Assembly (NCBI GenBank): GCA_016868305.1
Contig: VGHK01000005.1
Span: 1-64,000 of the forward strand
Source of the DNA: Betaproteobacteria bacterium
GTDB lineage: Bacteria; Pseudomonadota; Gammaproteobacteria; Burkholderiales; Burkholderiaceae_A
Length of the DNA stretch: 64,000 bases
Direction: 5' to 3'
Positions within the stretch are counted from its first letter, which is position 1. Each line of letters opens with the position of its first letter. Position numbers and translations under genes: made by a program. Shown piece by piece: positions 35,863 through 45,402 of the stretch. The notes under the pieces are model-generated. The model was not told where the DNA came from, did no database searches, and was given only the letters and a program-made list of their open reading frames with translations.

Positions 35863-37053
35863 CTAACCAGACTCTTGCACAAGGGAATCTTTCTGTCGGC
35901 CCCGCAGCATGCCTAGCAATACGCTTCCCACAACCATGGTAGCCGCGGCCCAAATAAGCCCCACGCGGTAATCGCCCGTTTTCTCTGCCAAGAGCCCCGT
36001 CGCTGCGGGGGCGAGAATCTGGGCTAGCCCATAGGCCAGCGTCATCTTGCCCATCATCTTTGCAGGACGCGTTGGGTAGTAGCGCCCGGCCATGGTGAGT
36101 ACAAGACTCACCATGCCAACGAAGGTAGCACCAAAGATAACCGCGCCCACAAGATTGGTCACCAGGCCATGCGAGAACACGGGTGTGAGTATCCCCAGAA
36201 CCTGCAAAAGGGCCGCGAGAATCAGTGCATCAAGGGTGCCAATACGGCGGGCAACGAGATCCCAGACAATACAGGCGGGGGCAGCACCAACCCCTATCGC
36301 AATAAACGCAATATTTCCCATCGCATCGAGACCCGCAAGGCGGTTTACGATAGCGACAATAAAGGTGGTGCTCACCACAAAGCCCACGCCTGCACAAAAA
36401 TAGGCAGCCATAAACAATCGCAGCGCAGCGACTGATGGCGGACGGTCTTCGAGTCTTTGGCCTGTCTGATCAAAGGGGCTGGTGTCTACAGTGGGAAACC
36501 AGGCTAGGCTGGGTATAAGAAGCACCAGGGCAATAGCCGTAAAGACATACCATTGCGCCTGCCAGTCGAAGCCAGGGCTGAGACCCTCGACTACCACGGC
36601 AGCGCCGATCATGCCGAGCCCAATGCCACTAAAATGAAATCCCAGTTCGCTACGCAGGTTGTGGCGTATGAGCCAGTTTAAGATTAGCCCGGTTCCCAGC
36701 AGCATTCCCGCTGTTCCGCTCAGCCCCGCCAGAAACCGTGCCAGCATCCAGAGCACAAGGTTTTCGCTCATCCCCATCATAGCGGTACTGACCACGGCCA
36801 TGACCAGGCCCCAACGAAAGAGTCGCATCTTGAAATGCAGGTCGGTAACGACAAAGGCCACCAGAGCCCCCGTAAGGTAGCCCGCATAGTTTATGGCGGC
36901 CAGCCAGCCCGCTTCCGCGATACCCAGGCCCGCCTGTTCCTGCATAAGTGGCAGCAGCGGTGTGTATGCAAACCTTGCGACGCCAAGCGTCAGCAGTAAC
37001 GAGAAAATTCCCGCCGACAAAACCTGAAACCGACTAAGCGACGAGCTTGCCAT
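35863..37053 (-). CDS. YbfB/YjiJ family MFS transporter
   Basis: 12-TM pattern, GVARFAYTPLLPLMQEQAGL. Confidence 0.85.
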   Translation of the reverse strand: MASSSLSRFQVLSAGIFSLLLTLGVARFAYTPLLPLMQEQAGLGIAEAGWLAAINYAGYLTGALVAFVVTDLHFKMRLFRWGLVMAVVSTAMMGMSENLVLWMLARFLAGLSGTAGMLLGTGLILNWLIRHNLRSELGFHFSGIGLGMIGAAVVVEGLSPGFDWQAQWYVFTAIALVLLIPSLAWFPTVDTSPFDQTGQRLEDRPPSVAALRLFMAAYFCAGVGFVVSTTFIVAIVNRLAGLDAMGNIAFIAIGVGAAPACIVWDLVARRIGTLDALILAALLQVLGILTPVFSHGLVTNLVGAVIFGATFVGMVSLVLTMAGRYYPTRPAKMMGKMTLAYGLAQILAPAATGLLAEKTGDYRVGLIWAAATMVVGSVLLGMLRGRQKDSLVQESG

Positions 37054-37107
37054 GACACGTTATCTTACAGTGGAGGCGGGTTGCCCCACTTCAGACCGCA
37101 CTCCGCG

Positions 37108-37998
37108 CTAACGTGCGATGCCGTTGCGCCTTTCCATGACCGCGCACACCGAAGCGGTGTCCTGCATCTCAAACCCCTGGGCTATCGCCTGCTCGTGCAC
37201 CTGTGCCGCAATACGAAAAAGAGGGGTGTCCGCGCCAAGGGCATCTAGGTAGGCCCCAATAATCGATAAGTCCTTGTGCATCAGGCGGTGGGTTGCAGAA
37301 AGCCCCGTGAGGTAATCACCGGCCACCATCATCGGCCCGCGTACCTCAAAAATACGCGAGCTTCCTGCCCCGCCATAGACTGCCTTATAGGCTGATTCCG
37401 GGGTAACTCCCGCCTTCTGGGCAAATGCGAACGCTTCGGCAGCAGAGACGTTATGAATCGCAACCAACAAATTGGCGACATACTTCATCTTTGAACCGTT
37501 TCCAAAATCACCCAGGCAATGGGTGAGTCTGCCTATGGCCGAAAACGCAGGCACCATGCGCGCGATACCCGACTCCTCGCCGCTGGCATAGACGATCAGA
37601 TCTCCTTTAACGGCCTGTGCACCGGTACCACTCACGGGGCAGTCAAGCAGCATGCCTCCGGCTGCCTGCAGGATGTCGCGCGCCTGCTGTTTGTCGGTCA
37701 TCGCCAGGGTACAGGTATCCGCGACCACTACCTCGGAGATGCGCTCCCCCATTGCAGCCAATTCCATTGCAACATCATGCAGTGCCTGCGGACTGGGCAG
37801 AGAGGTGATGATTTCGTTGGCCCGCCGCGCAACATCGGCACTCGACTTGGCCAACTGCATGCCCTCCCCGGCCAAAACAGACGCCTTAGCGGAGTCAACA
37901 TCGAAACCGACAACCTGGAACTGGTTTTTCAGGAGATTTCGCACATAGGAGGAACCCATGATTCCCAGGCCAATCACCCCAACGATCTGCTTCGGCAT
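37108..37998 (-). CDS. 3-hydroxyisobutyrate dehydrogenase-family NAD(P)-dependent oxidoreductase
   Basis: VGVIGLGIMGSSYVRNLL, DCPVSGTGAQAVKGDL, GNGSKMKYVANLLVAIHNVSAAEAF. Confidence 0.9.
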   Translation of the reverse strand: MPKQIVGVIGLGIMGSSYVRNLLKNQFQVVGFDVDSAKASVLAGEGMQLAKSSADVARRANEIITSLPSPQALHDVAMELAAMGERISEVVVADTCTLAMTDKQQARDILQAAGGMLLDCPVSGTGAQAVKGDLIVYASGEESGIARMVPAFSAIGRLTHCLGDFGNGSKMKYVANLLVAIHNVSAAEAFAFAQKAGVTPESAYKAVYGGAGSSRIFEVRGPMMVAGDYLTGLSATHRLMHKDLSIIGAYLDALGADTPLFRIAAQVHEQAIAQGFEMQDTASVCAVMERRNGIAR

Positions 37999-38179
37999 AT
38001 CCAAGTCGTATCCTTCCAGAAAAAACCTTGCCCCTCGGGGCAATTCATGACTTAATCGCTAAGAACTTATTGGCAAGACCCTGAAAAGTCATCAGACTCA
38101 CCAATGCGCTTATTGATCGAAAGATTAATTTCGCGCATAGTGCAATGCTACGCCTACTAAAACATGCAAGGAGACAAAC

Positions 38180-39262
38180 ATGGGAGATATTCGGGAAATC
38201 ACTGCCCTGGACACGGCACACGGTCAGGATGCGCGGGCTGCAAACACCGACCACAGGGCCATCCCAGTCGTCGATCTCGGGCCCCTCATGCGCGGAGAGC
38301 CAGGGGCTGCAACCTGCATCGCGTCAGACTGGCGGCATACCTGTGAGAACCTAGGGTTTTTCTGCATCGTAAACCACGGCATCGACAAAGCCCTAATTGA
38401 CGACATGGAGCGGCAGTCACGGCGCTTCCATGATGCCCTTAGCATTGATCAGAAAATGGCGGTTCAGGTCACCCGAGATCAAAAGGGCTTCGTGCCGTCA
38501 AAGGCCACCATCATTACCCACTCGTCTTATCACGCACATACCAAGCTTGACAGCGTCGAGTGCTTTGTCGTGGCTACCGACTTCCCCGCCGAACATCCCG
38601 AGGTTCAAAAGGGTACGCAGTTCTATGGCCCCACTCCCTGGCCCAACGAAGACGATCTTCCCGGATTTCGTAAATCGGTCAGCCAATATATGAAGGCTAT
38701 TAAGGCTCTGGGTGTACGACTGCTCCCGGTCTGGGAAGAGGCGCTAAATCTGCAACCGGGATTTTTCAAGCCTTTCTTTACCGACCCCTACTGCTATCTT
38801 CGTATCGCAAAGTACCCCAAGGTCGACTTTGTACAGAACAATGAGTTTGGGCTCGGCGCCCATGCCGACACCGGGTTCATGACATTTCTACCCCCCGCTC
38901 GAGAGGCGGGTCTTCAGATTCTCGACACCGATAAGAAGTGGTTCTGGCCCATCGTACCCAAAGACGCAATCATCGTAAACACCGGGCAATTTCTAGCGCG
39001 CTGGTCCAACGAACGGTTCCGCGCAACGCCCCACCGTGTCTTGCCACCAAAAGACAACGATCGCTATTCGTTTGCCTGCTTTGTCAATACCAACCTAGAG
39101 GCAGTTGCGGAGTGTCTGCCCAGTTGCCTTCCCAAAGACGCGCCACCCAAATACCCGGCGCAGAGCTATTGGTCATTTTTTGAGTGGTACATGAAACGCA
39201 CCTATGTGCACTACAGCGACTTCACCGATTCCGCCGCAGAGAAGGAAAATGCCACAGGCTAG
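38180..39262 (+). CDS. Isopenicillin-N-synthase-family 2-oxoglutarate/Fe(II) oxygenase
   Basis: NLGFFCIVNHGI; HxD...H (GAHADTGFMTFL ... ATPHRVLPP). Confidence 0.88.
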   Translation: MGDIREITALDTAHGQDARAANTDHRAIPVVDLGPLMRGEPGAATCIASDWRHTCENLGFFCIVNHGIDKALIDDMERQSRRFHDALSIDQKMAVQVTRDQKGFVPSKATIITHSSYHAHTKLDSVECFVVATDFPAEHPEVQKGTQFYGPTPWPNEDDLPGFRKSVSQYMKAIKALGVRLLPVWEEALNLQPGFFKPFFTDPYCYLRIAKYPKVDFVQNNEFGLGAHADTGFMTFLPPAREAGLQILDTDKKWFWPIVPKDAIIVNTGQFLARWSNERFRATPHRVLPPKDNDRYSFACFVNTNLEAVAECLPSCLPKDAPPKYPAQSYWSFFEWYMKRTYVHYSDFTDSAAEKENATG

Positions 39263-42200
39263 TGGGCAGCCCCTTGGGGGCTGCCCTAGGCCGCATGAAC
39301 AGCAGATATAGAAGCGGCACTACGAAAAGCGTCAAAAGAGTCGAGACCGCGAGGCCCCAGACAATACTTGCTGCAACCGGCCCCCAGAGAAGACTCTTTC
39401 CTCCAAGCCCAAAGGCAAGTGAAAAGAGCCCGGCAATTGTGGTGGTGGCGGTAATCAGAACCGGAACGACTCGTCTGCGCCCTGCCCCAATAACCGCATG
39501 AGTTGCCGACAGGCCTGCGACAAGTCGGGTATTTGCGGCATCGATGAGCACGATGGCCGAATTCACAGCAATACCGCACAAGGCGATAACGCCATACAGG
39601 GTGTAGAGCGATAAGGGATTTTGTGAGATTGCAAGGCCGTAGGCCACCCCCGTAAAGGCCAAGGGTACCGACACCAAGACCATCAAAGGCTGCCAGTAAC
39701 TTTTAAACTGGGCTGCCAAAATGAGATAGATCAGGCCGATTCCCAAGAGAAACAACGACTGCATGGCCGCTAGGCTCTCTTCGATGTCTTCAAGTTCCCC
39801 GGAGAAATCAAGGTCAATTCCCGGATGCTGACCACGAATCTTGTCCCATTCCTGCGCGATAAACTGGTTCGCAGCCCTGGTGTCGGTCTGGTCTTTGTCC
39901 AGGTTGGCCTCTACCGTCACGGTACGTCTTAGGTTGTAATGCCGGATAGCGCCTCGGCCGGGCACTACGTCGGCCTCAACCATATCCCCGAGTCGGGCCA
40001 GCCCGCCCCCGGGCAAGGCTATCTGCTGGGTCAGCAGGTCCTCAAGACCCCGGCGCACCGGGTCGCCCGGGACCGAGTCGGCAGACCGAATTCGCAGGGC
40101 AATCCGATCGCCCTCATCACGCGTAAACGACAAGACCTCGCCATCCACACTAAGCCGCACCAGTCGCGCGAGCTGGGCCGCAGACAGCCCCATCTGCTGA
40201 AGGGCCTGGGTATCCGCAACCAGCTGCAGCTGCGGCCGGCCTGGCTGCCCATCATCCTGTATATCGGTAGCCCCAGGCACCCTGCGGACAATGTCTTTGA
40301 CCGCAGCAACCGCCGCCTCTATTTCAGGGAAACGATCACCCCTAACCTTTACGTTAATGGGCTTTCCCGAAGGCGGACCACCCGAGATCACCGTAAAGCT
40401 TTTGTTCGCCCGACCCGGCAGAGCCTCGATAGCGCTACGCATCTCTTCAACAACCACCTGAACATCCCGCGAGGCCTCCGATCGAGGCTGCAGGGAGACA
40501 GTGACCTGGCCATAGGCATCTCCCCAGATCTGCTCGGTATCGGTGAACTTCAAGCCGGCCGTTGCGGTTACCGCGCGTGCCTCTAGTCCCGGGCCGACTC
40601 CTGCAAGCTGACGACGTACCGCCTGTTCGACCGCTTCCGTCTCTGCGAGGGTCTCATACAAGGTGGCATCGGCAGGCATGTCTACATTTACATAGAAAAG
40701 ACGAATAGGATCAAAGGCAAAAAACTGTACGCGCACCAGTCCGGTTACCACCAGCCCTACCGCGAGGGCCAGACTCGCCAGGGCCGCAACCGCGGAGGCC
40801 TTTGGCCGCCGTAAGACCTTAACCAGAAGCTGACCATACCGAAGGCGTAGCATCCGATTGAATCGAACCCGCCAGGCAGGATGACTCGTCAGAGCGAGCG
40901 ATCCCGGTGCCGGGCGAGACACCCCCAACGACGAGACGTGCACCGGAGCAATCCAGAATGCCTCGGCAAGTGAGATTAAAAGCGCTAGCGTGACCACAAA
41001 AGGGATCACAAACATAAACTTTCCAACAATTCCCGGAAGCAGCATCAATGGCAAAAACGCCGCAATAGTGGTCACCACAGACGCAAGCACCGGTTTCCAT
41101 ACCTCAGCCACGGCATCGATGCTCGCCTGCACCGCCTGGGCACCGCGCATGATCCGATAATAAATCGCCTCGACAATCACCACGGCATCGTCAACGATCA
41201 TACCCAGTGCAATGACCACACCCAGCAGTACTGAGACATTCAGGGTGTAGCCTAAGGCACCGAGTACCGCGAAAGAACCTAGCAGAGAAAACGGGATACC
41301 CAGGGCCACGATCACACTGATCCGAGCACCCAGAAATAGCCAACAGACTGCCAATACAAGCAGCATGCCCAGTAAGGCATTACGCTGCATCACATCGATA
41401 GCCTCGCGGGTAGGCACAGTCTGGTCATCGGTGAGTACCAGCGAAAGACCCTGAGCCTTGAGCTGCTCATTCTGTAAGGCAATGTAGCCATCCAGACGCT
41501 CGACTAGGTGCAGCGTATTTACACGCGACTTCTTGGTAACAGAATACAAAATAGCGGTCTGCCCGTCTGAGGAGGCTAGTTGCTCTGCAGGCGCCCGTGA
41601 CCGCTCCACCCGGGCAACATCGCCCAGCCTAACCGACTGCGCGAGGCGAGAGCCAGATGCCCCCGCGACGGCGATGCGCAGTTCTGCCAAGGCCTGTGGA
41701 TCGGTCTGTACACCCTTAAGGCTTACTACCCATGCGCCATCCTGCGTAGTCAGGCTTCCGGCAGCAGTATCCCTCCAGTATCCAGATAAAGCGTCACCAA
41801 GATCCAGCACCGTAAGCCCGCGAGCCGCTAATGCCTGGGGGCTGGGGCTTACCAAAACCTCCGCGTCGCGTAACCCCGAGGCGAAGACACGATCCACCCC
41901 TTTGATGCGCTCAATATCCGTTTTGATCCGGCGGGCATTGCGTCTGAGAACCTCATCGTCGGCCTGTCCCGTGAGCATGAGCGAGGCTGTGGGAAAGCCA
42001 TTGGAGGTCGTGATCTCCGTCACTACAGGGTCTTTAACCTCTCGGGGCAGTTCGCTACCTGTCTTATTCTGAATCTCCCGCCGAAGATCATTCATCCGCT
42101 TATCAAAGGCTGCGTCAGATAACTCCTGAAAACGAACAAGAAGTGTGGCTACTCCTTCGCGCGCAGTTGATAAGACAAACCGGATATCGGAAACATTGCT

Positions 42201-42413
42201 GATCGCGTCTTCCAGGGGGTTCACCACCAGGCGCTCGACATCCTCGGCACTCGCGCCTGGCATATTTGCGCTGATCGCAACCCAGTTAAAGTTGATCTCG
42301 GGATCCTGCTCTCGGGGCATCGATAGAAAACTCATCAGCCCAAGAAGCAGCACGACCACAAAGGCAATATTGGCCAGTGGTCGGTTACTGAGAAGCGCCT
42401 GAAAGAAGGTCAC
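39222..42413 (-). CDS. Efflux RND transporter permease subunit
   Basis: 1063 aa RND; RPLANIAFVVVLLLGLMSF, GMIVDDAVVIVEAIYYR, C-terminal TM block. Confidence 0.94.
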   Translation of the reverse strand: MTFFQALLSNRPLANIAFVVVLLLGLMSFLSMPREQDPEINFNWVAISANMPGASAEDVERLVVNPLEDAISNVSDIRFVLSTAREGVATLLVRFQELSDAAFDKRMNDLRREIQNKTGSELPREVKDPVVTEITTSNGFPTASLMLTGQADDEVLRRNARRIKTDIERIKGVDRVFASGLRDAEVLVSPSPQALAARGLTVLDLGDALSGYWRDTAAGSLTTQDGAWVVSLKGVQTDPQALAELRIAVAGASGSRLAQSVRLGDVARVERSRAPAEQLASSDGQTAILYSVTKKSRVNTLHLVERLDGYIALQNEQLKAQGLSLVLTDDQTVPTREAIDVMQRNALLGMLLVLAVCWLFLGARISVIVALGIPFSLLGSFAVLGALGYTLNVSVLLGVVIALGMIVDDAVVIVEAIYYRIMRGAQAVQASIDAVAEVWKPVLASVVTTIAAFLPLMLLPGIVGKFMFVIPFVVTLALLISLAEAFWIAPVHVSSLGVSRPAPGSLALTSHPAWRVRFNRMLRLRYGQLLVKVLRRPKASAVAALASLALAVGLVVTGLVRVQFFAFDPIRLFYVNVDMPADATLYETLAETEAVEQAVRRQLAGVGPGLEARAVTATAGLKFTDTEQIWGDAYGQVTVSLQPRSEASRDVQVVVEEMRSAIEALPGRANKSFTVISGGPPSGKPINVKVRGDRFPEIEAAVAAVKDIVRRVPGATDIQDDGQPGRPQLQLVADTQALQQMGLSAAQLARLVRLSVDGEVLSFTRDEGDRIALRIRSADSVPGDPVRRGLEDLLTQQIALPGGGLARLGDMVEADVVPGRGAIRHYNLRRTVTVEANLDKDQTDTRAANQFIAQEWDKIRGQHPGIDLDFSGELEDIEESLAAMQSLFLLGIGLIYLILAAQFKSYWQPLMVLVSVPLAFTGVAYGLAISQNPLSLYTLYGVIALCGIAVNSAIVLIDAANTRLVAGLSATHAVIGAGRRRVVPVLITATTTIAGLFSLAFGLGGKSLLWGPVAASIVWGLAVSTLLTLFVVPLLYLLFMRPRAAPKGLPTSLWHFPSLRRNR

Positions 42414-42442
42414 GTGCGGGCTGCGATCTCTCGCGTACGGAG

Positions 42443-43540
42443 TTAAGGCTGAACGCGCACGAGACCGGCATCCACTTGCTGGCCATCCTGCAGACTATCC
42501 TGACCCCGCACCACTACAAGCGAGCCGGCTTCTAAGCCTGCGACCTTATCAAGCCCTGCAGGCCGCCCCTCCTGCGCAAACGGTAATGGTACAAAGCGCA
42601 CGATGTACGACTGCGCCGTTTTGCTCAGCACGAAAATTCCCAGAGCCGACCCGCGACGAACCAATACTGCGCGGGGTATCTCCGACTGAGCGCCCTTCCA
42701 GACAAGCTTCCCCGTGACACCCGATAGCGGGCGTTGACCAGCGGGAAGCAGACCGAGGCGCACCGTCTGGGCTCGCGAAGGCATCAGGGCAACATCACTA
42801 ATGCGAAGAATGCGCAGCTGCGACTCCCCCGAGGCCCACCGAAATACGATCGAACGGGCGGCTCTGAGGCTCTGCACCTGTTCTGCGGAAAGGCGGGCCT
42901 CAACCTCCACAGAAACCGGGTCTGAGAGTAAAAAGGCGACCGAACCTGCTGCAAGGGTCTCTCCTTTCTGGGCAAATCGCTCCAGTACCACTCCCGCGAA
43001 GGGCGCATGCAATACGGTCTTCTCAATTGCCCGCTGAGCAAGGTTTGCTCGGGCATTTGCCGCAGCAAAATCGGACTGGGCAAGCGCCCTTTCTGTTGCC
43101 CTTTGCAAGAGCGCCTCTTGCGAGAAAAAGCCTTGGGCCACCAGCCCTTCGGCTCTTTTGTACTGTGCATCGGCAAGCGCCAGCCGGGCTTGGGCGGCCT
43201 CGACCTGTGCCTTCGCCTGGGCAAGGTCAAGCTGGGCATCTCGGTCATCTAAAGACAACAACCGATCGCCCTTCTGAACCCGACTACCGACATCTGCATG
43301 CCAGTCACGCACCACCCCCGCAGACTCAACCGCAAGCCGGGCGGCATTGAGCGACATGACTTCTGCAAAAGCATCGTGTTCGGAAGTCTGCACGACTCGC
43401 GAAAGACGATCGACCTGCAAGGCAACGCCGGTGGCCACCTGGGTCGGGCCAGAGGCATAGGTTTGGCTCGAGGGCGAGGCACTGACGATCAGAAACGCAG
43501 ACGATAAAGCCTGCGCAATACGCCGTATGGGAAAAGTCAT
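42443..43540 (-). CDS. Efflux RND periplasmic adaptor (HlyD/MFP) subunit
   Basis: Lipoyl/hairpin motifs VVRDWHADVGSRVQKGDRLLSLD; upstream of RND permease. Confidence 0.92.
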   Translation of the reverse strand: MTFPIRRIAQALSSAFLIVSASPSSQTYASGPTQVATGVALQVDRLSRVVQTSEHDAFAEVMSLNAARLAVESAGVVRDWHADVGSRVQKGDRLLSLDDRDAQLDLAQAKAQVEAAQARLALADAQYKRAEGLVAQGFFSQEALLQRATERALAQSDFAAANARANLAQRAIEKTVLHAPFAGVVLERFAQKGETLAAGSVAFLLSDPVSVEVEARLSAEQVQSLRAARSIVFRWASGESQLRILRISDVALMPSRAQTVRLGLLPAGQRPLSGVTGKLVWKGAQSEIPRAVLVRRGSALGIFVLSKTAQSYIVRFVPLPFAQEGRPAGLDKVAGLEAGSLVVVRGQDSLQDGQQVDAGLVRVQP

Positions 43541-43581
43541 GAGGCAAGGATATCCTAGCTTTTCGTAATTATCGGGATGGT

Positions 43582-44157
43582 ATGGAAGCCTTGCTCGTCT
43601 CAACTGGAGTTGTTGCACTGGCCGAAATCGGCGACAAGACACAGTTGCTAGCGTTTGTCCTCGCGGCTCGGTTCAAGGCGCCACGGCCAATCATTCTGGG
43701 TATTCTTCTGGCTACCCTTGCCAACCATGGGGTTGCTGGAGCCCTAGGCGCCTGGATTACCACCCTGCTTAGCCCTGCGCTTTTAGGCTGGATTCTGGGC
43801 TTGGGCTTTCTTGCCATGGCCATATGGACCCTTGTACCCGACAAGCTTGAGAATACCGATACCAGCACCGCCACGCGCTGGGGGGTATTTGGTACAACCT
43901 TCATTACCTTTTTTCTCGCAGAAATGGGGGATAAAACACAGATTGCCACTGTGGCACTGGCGGCCCACTACGCGCTACCCGTTGTTGTCGTGATCGGTAC
44001 CACGATAGGCATGCTGATCGCCAATGTGCCCGCGGTATTTGCCGGCGAAAGGCTCTCCACGAAGATCCCCTTGAGGCTCATTCGGGCAATTGCAGCATCC
44101 CTGCTTGCCCTGCTAGGCCTCCTCACTCTTTTCGGGGGACGGTATCTGCAGAGCTAA
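43582..44157 (+). CDS. TMEM165/Gdt1 family (UPF0016) putative Mn/Ca transporter
   Basis: Two ExGDKTQ motifs: LAEIGDKTQLLAF and LAEMGDKTQIATV. Confidence 0.95.
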   Translation: MEALLVSTGVVALAEIGDKTQLLAFVLAARFKAPRPIILGILLATLANHGVAGALGAWITTLLSPALLGWILGLGFLAMAIWTLVPDKLENTDTSTATRWGVFGTTFITFFLAEMGDKTQIATVALAAHYALPVVVVIGTTIGMLIANVPAVFAGERLSTKIPLRLIRAIAASLLALLGLLTLFGGRYLQS

Positions 44158-45221
44158 CGGCGATAGGCCACCACATGGTCAACCTCGAGCCTGATGCCAA
44201 TCTTCTCGCCCACCGCGTGATTATGGTGCGACGGCACGAGGGCGAGCACCTGGGCACCGCTCGGAAGCCTCAGAGTATAGATAAACTCCGCACCCCGAAA
44301 AGCCTTACGCGCCACCTCCGCGACCATCAGACTGTCATCATCATGCACGATATCGTCCGGGCGAATCAGCACCTCAACCGTGTCTCCGGTATGAAAAAGC
44401 GTCTGAGCCCCTGCCTCGTATTCGCTTGCCTTGCCAGCTGCAAGGTTGCCAAGTTCAATCGCTATCTGGTCACCCGAAAGAACCTTCCCGGGCAGAAAGA
44501 CTCCCTGGCCGATAAAGTCTGCAATAAATCGGGTGTGCGGCTCGTGGTACAGGTTGTAAGGGGTATCCCACTGTTGAATCACACCATCGGTCATCACGCC
44601 CACGACATCGGCAATGGCAAAGGCCTCAAACTGGTCATGGGTCACAAGAAGTCCGGTAATTGCTTCGTTCTTAAGAATCTCACGAACCTCCAAGGCAAGC
44701 TTCTCGCGAAGCACGACATCGAGGTTAGAGAAAGGCTCATCAAGCAGCAGCAGCCGAGGCTGGGGGGCTATAGCCCGGGCCAGCGCAACCCTCTGCTGCT
44801 GCCCGCCGGAAAGCTCGTGGGGATAGGCATGCGCCCGCCCCGTGAGGCCCACTGTTTCCAACATTACCGCCAGACGCTCTGCCCGGGAATCGGGGTCAAG
44901 ATGTCGCAGCCCAAAGGCGATGTTGCCTGCCACCGTAAGGTGGGGGAACAGGGCATAGTCCTGGAACATCATGCCGATCTTGCGAGCCTCTGGGGGCTCT
45001 ACCTTGCCAGAGATGCTGACCTGCTGCCCATCGAGATAGATCTCGCCCTCGGTGGGCGCATCGAATCCTGCTATGAGGCGAAGTACTGTGGTCTTACCGC
45101 AGCCCGAGGGGCCCAGTAGACACCCAAGCTCTCCAGCGGCCAGTGCGAAGCTCACCCCTTTGAGCACTTCTTTAGAGCCAAAGCGATGGGCGAGTGATCT
45201 GACTTGCAGCGCGAGTGTCAT
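44154..45221 (-). CDS. fbpC: Ferric iron ABC transporter ATP-binding protein
   Basis: Walker A GPSGCGKTT, LSGGQQQRVALARA, C-terminal TOBE. Confidence 0.9.
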   Translation of the reverse strand: MTLALQVRSLAHRFGSKEVLKGVSFALAAGELGCLLGPSGCGKTTVLRLIAGFDAPTEGEIYLDGQQVSISGKVEPPEARKIGMMFQDYALFPHLTVAGNIAFGLRHLDPDSRAERLAVMLETVGLTGRAHAYPHELSGGQQQRVALARAIAPQPRLLLLDEPFSNLDVVLREKLALEVREILKNEAITGLLVTHDQFEAFAIADVVGVMTDGVIQQWDTPYNLYHEPHTRFIADFIGQGVFLPGKVLSGDQIAIELGNLAAGKASEYEAGAQTLFHTGDTVEVLIRPDDIVHDDDSLMVAEVARKAFRGAEFIYTLRLPSGAQVLALVPSHHNHAVGEKIGIRLEVDHVVAYRR

Positions 45222-45284
45222 TCAGAACCACAGTCTGGAAGAAACAAGGGAGTCTGGTCTCGGGACGGAAGAACCATCTAAACA

Positions 45285-45303
45285 AATGCGAATAATTCTA
45301 TTT
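45285..45303. promoter_or_regulatory. Candidate Fur box between fbpC and fbpB
   Basis: AATGCGAAT-A-ATTCTATTT (6/9 symmetric positions, GAATAATTC core). Confidence 0.6.
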
Positions 45304-45402
45304 TACAATAAGGGGGCTGGCAATAAATTGAACGGGCAATAATTTGAAAATCCCAGCCATCGTCTTATCGGTTGTTCTCGATACCCTTCAGTGCTGGCCT
45401 GC

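Noticed and set aside
44175-45119. 314-aa plus-strand ORF
   Set aside because: Antisense shadow of fbpC, which has full ABC ATPase motifs.
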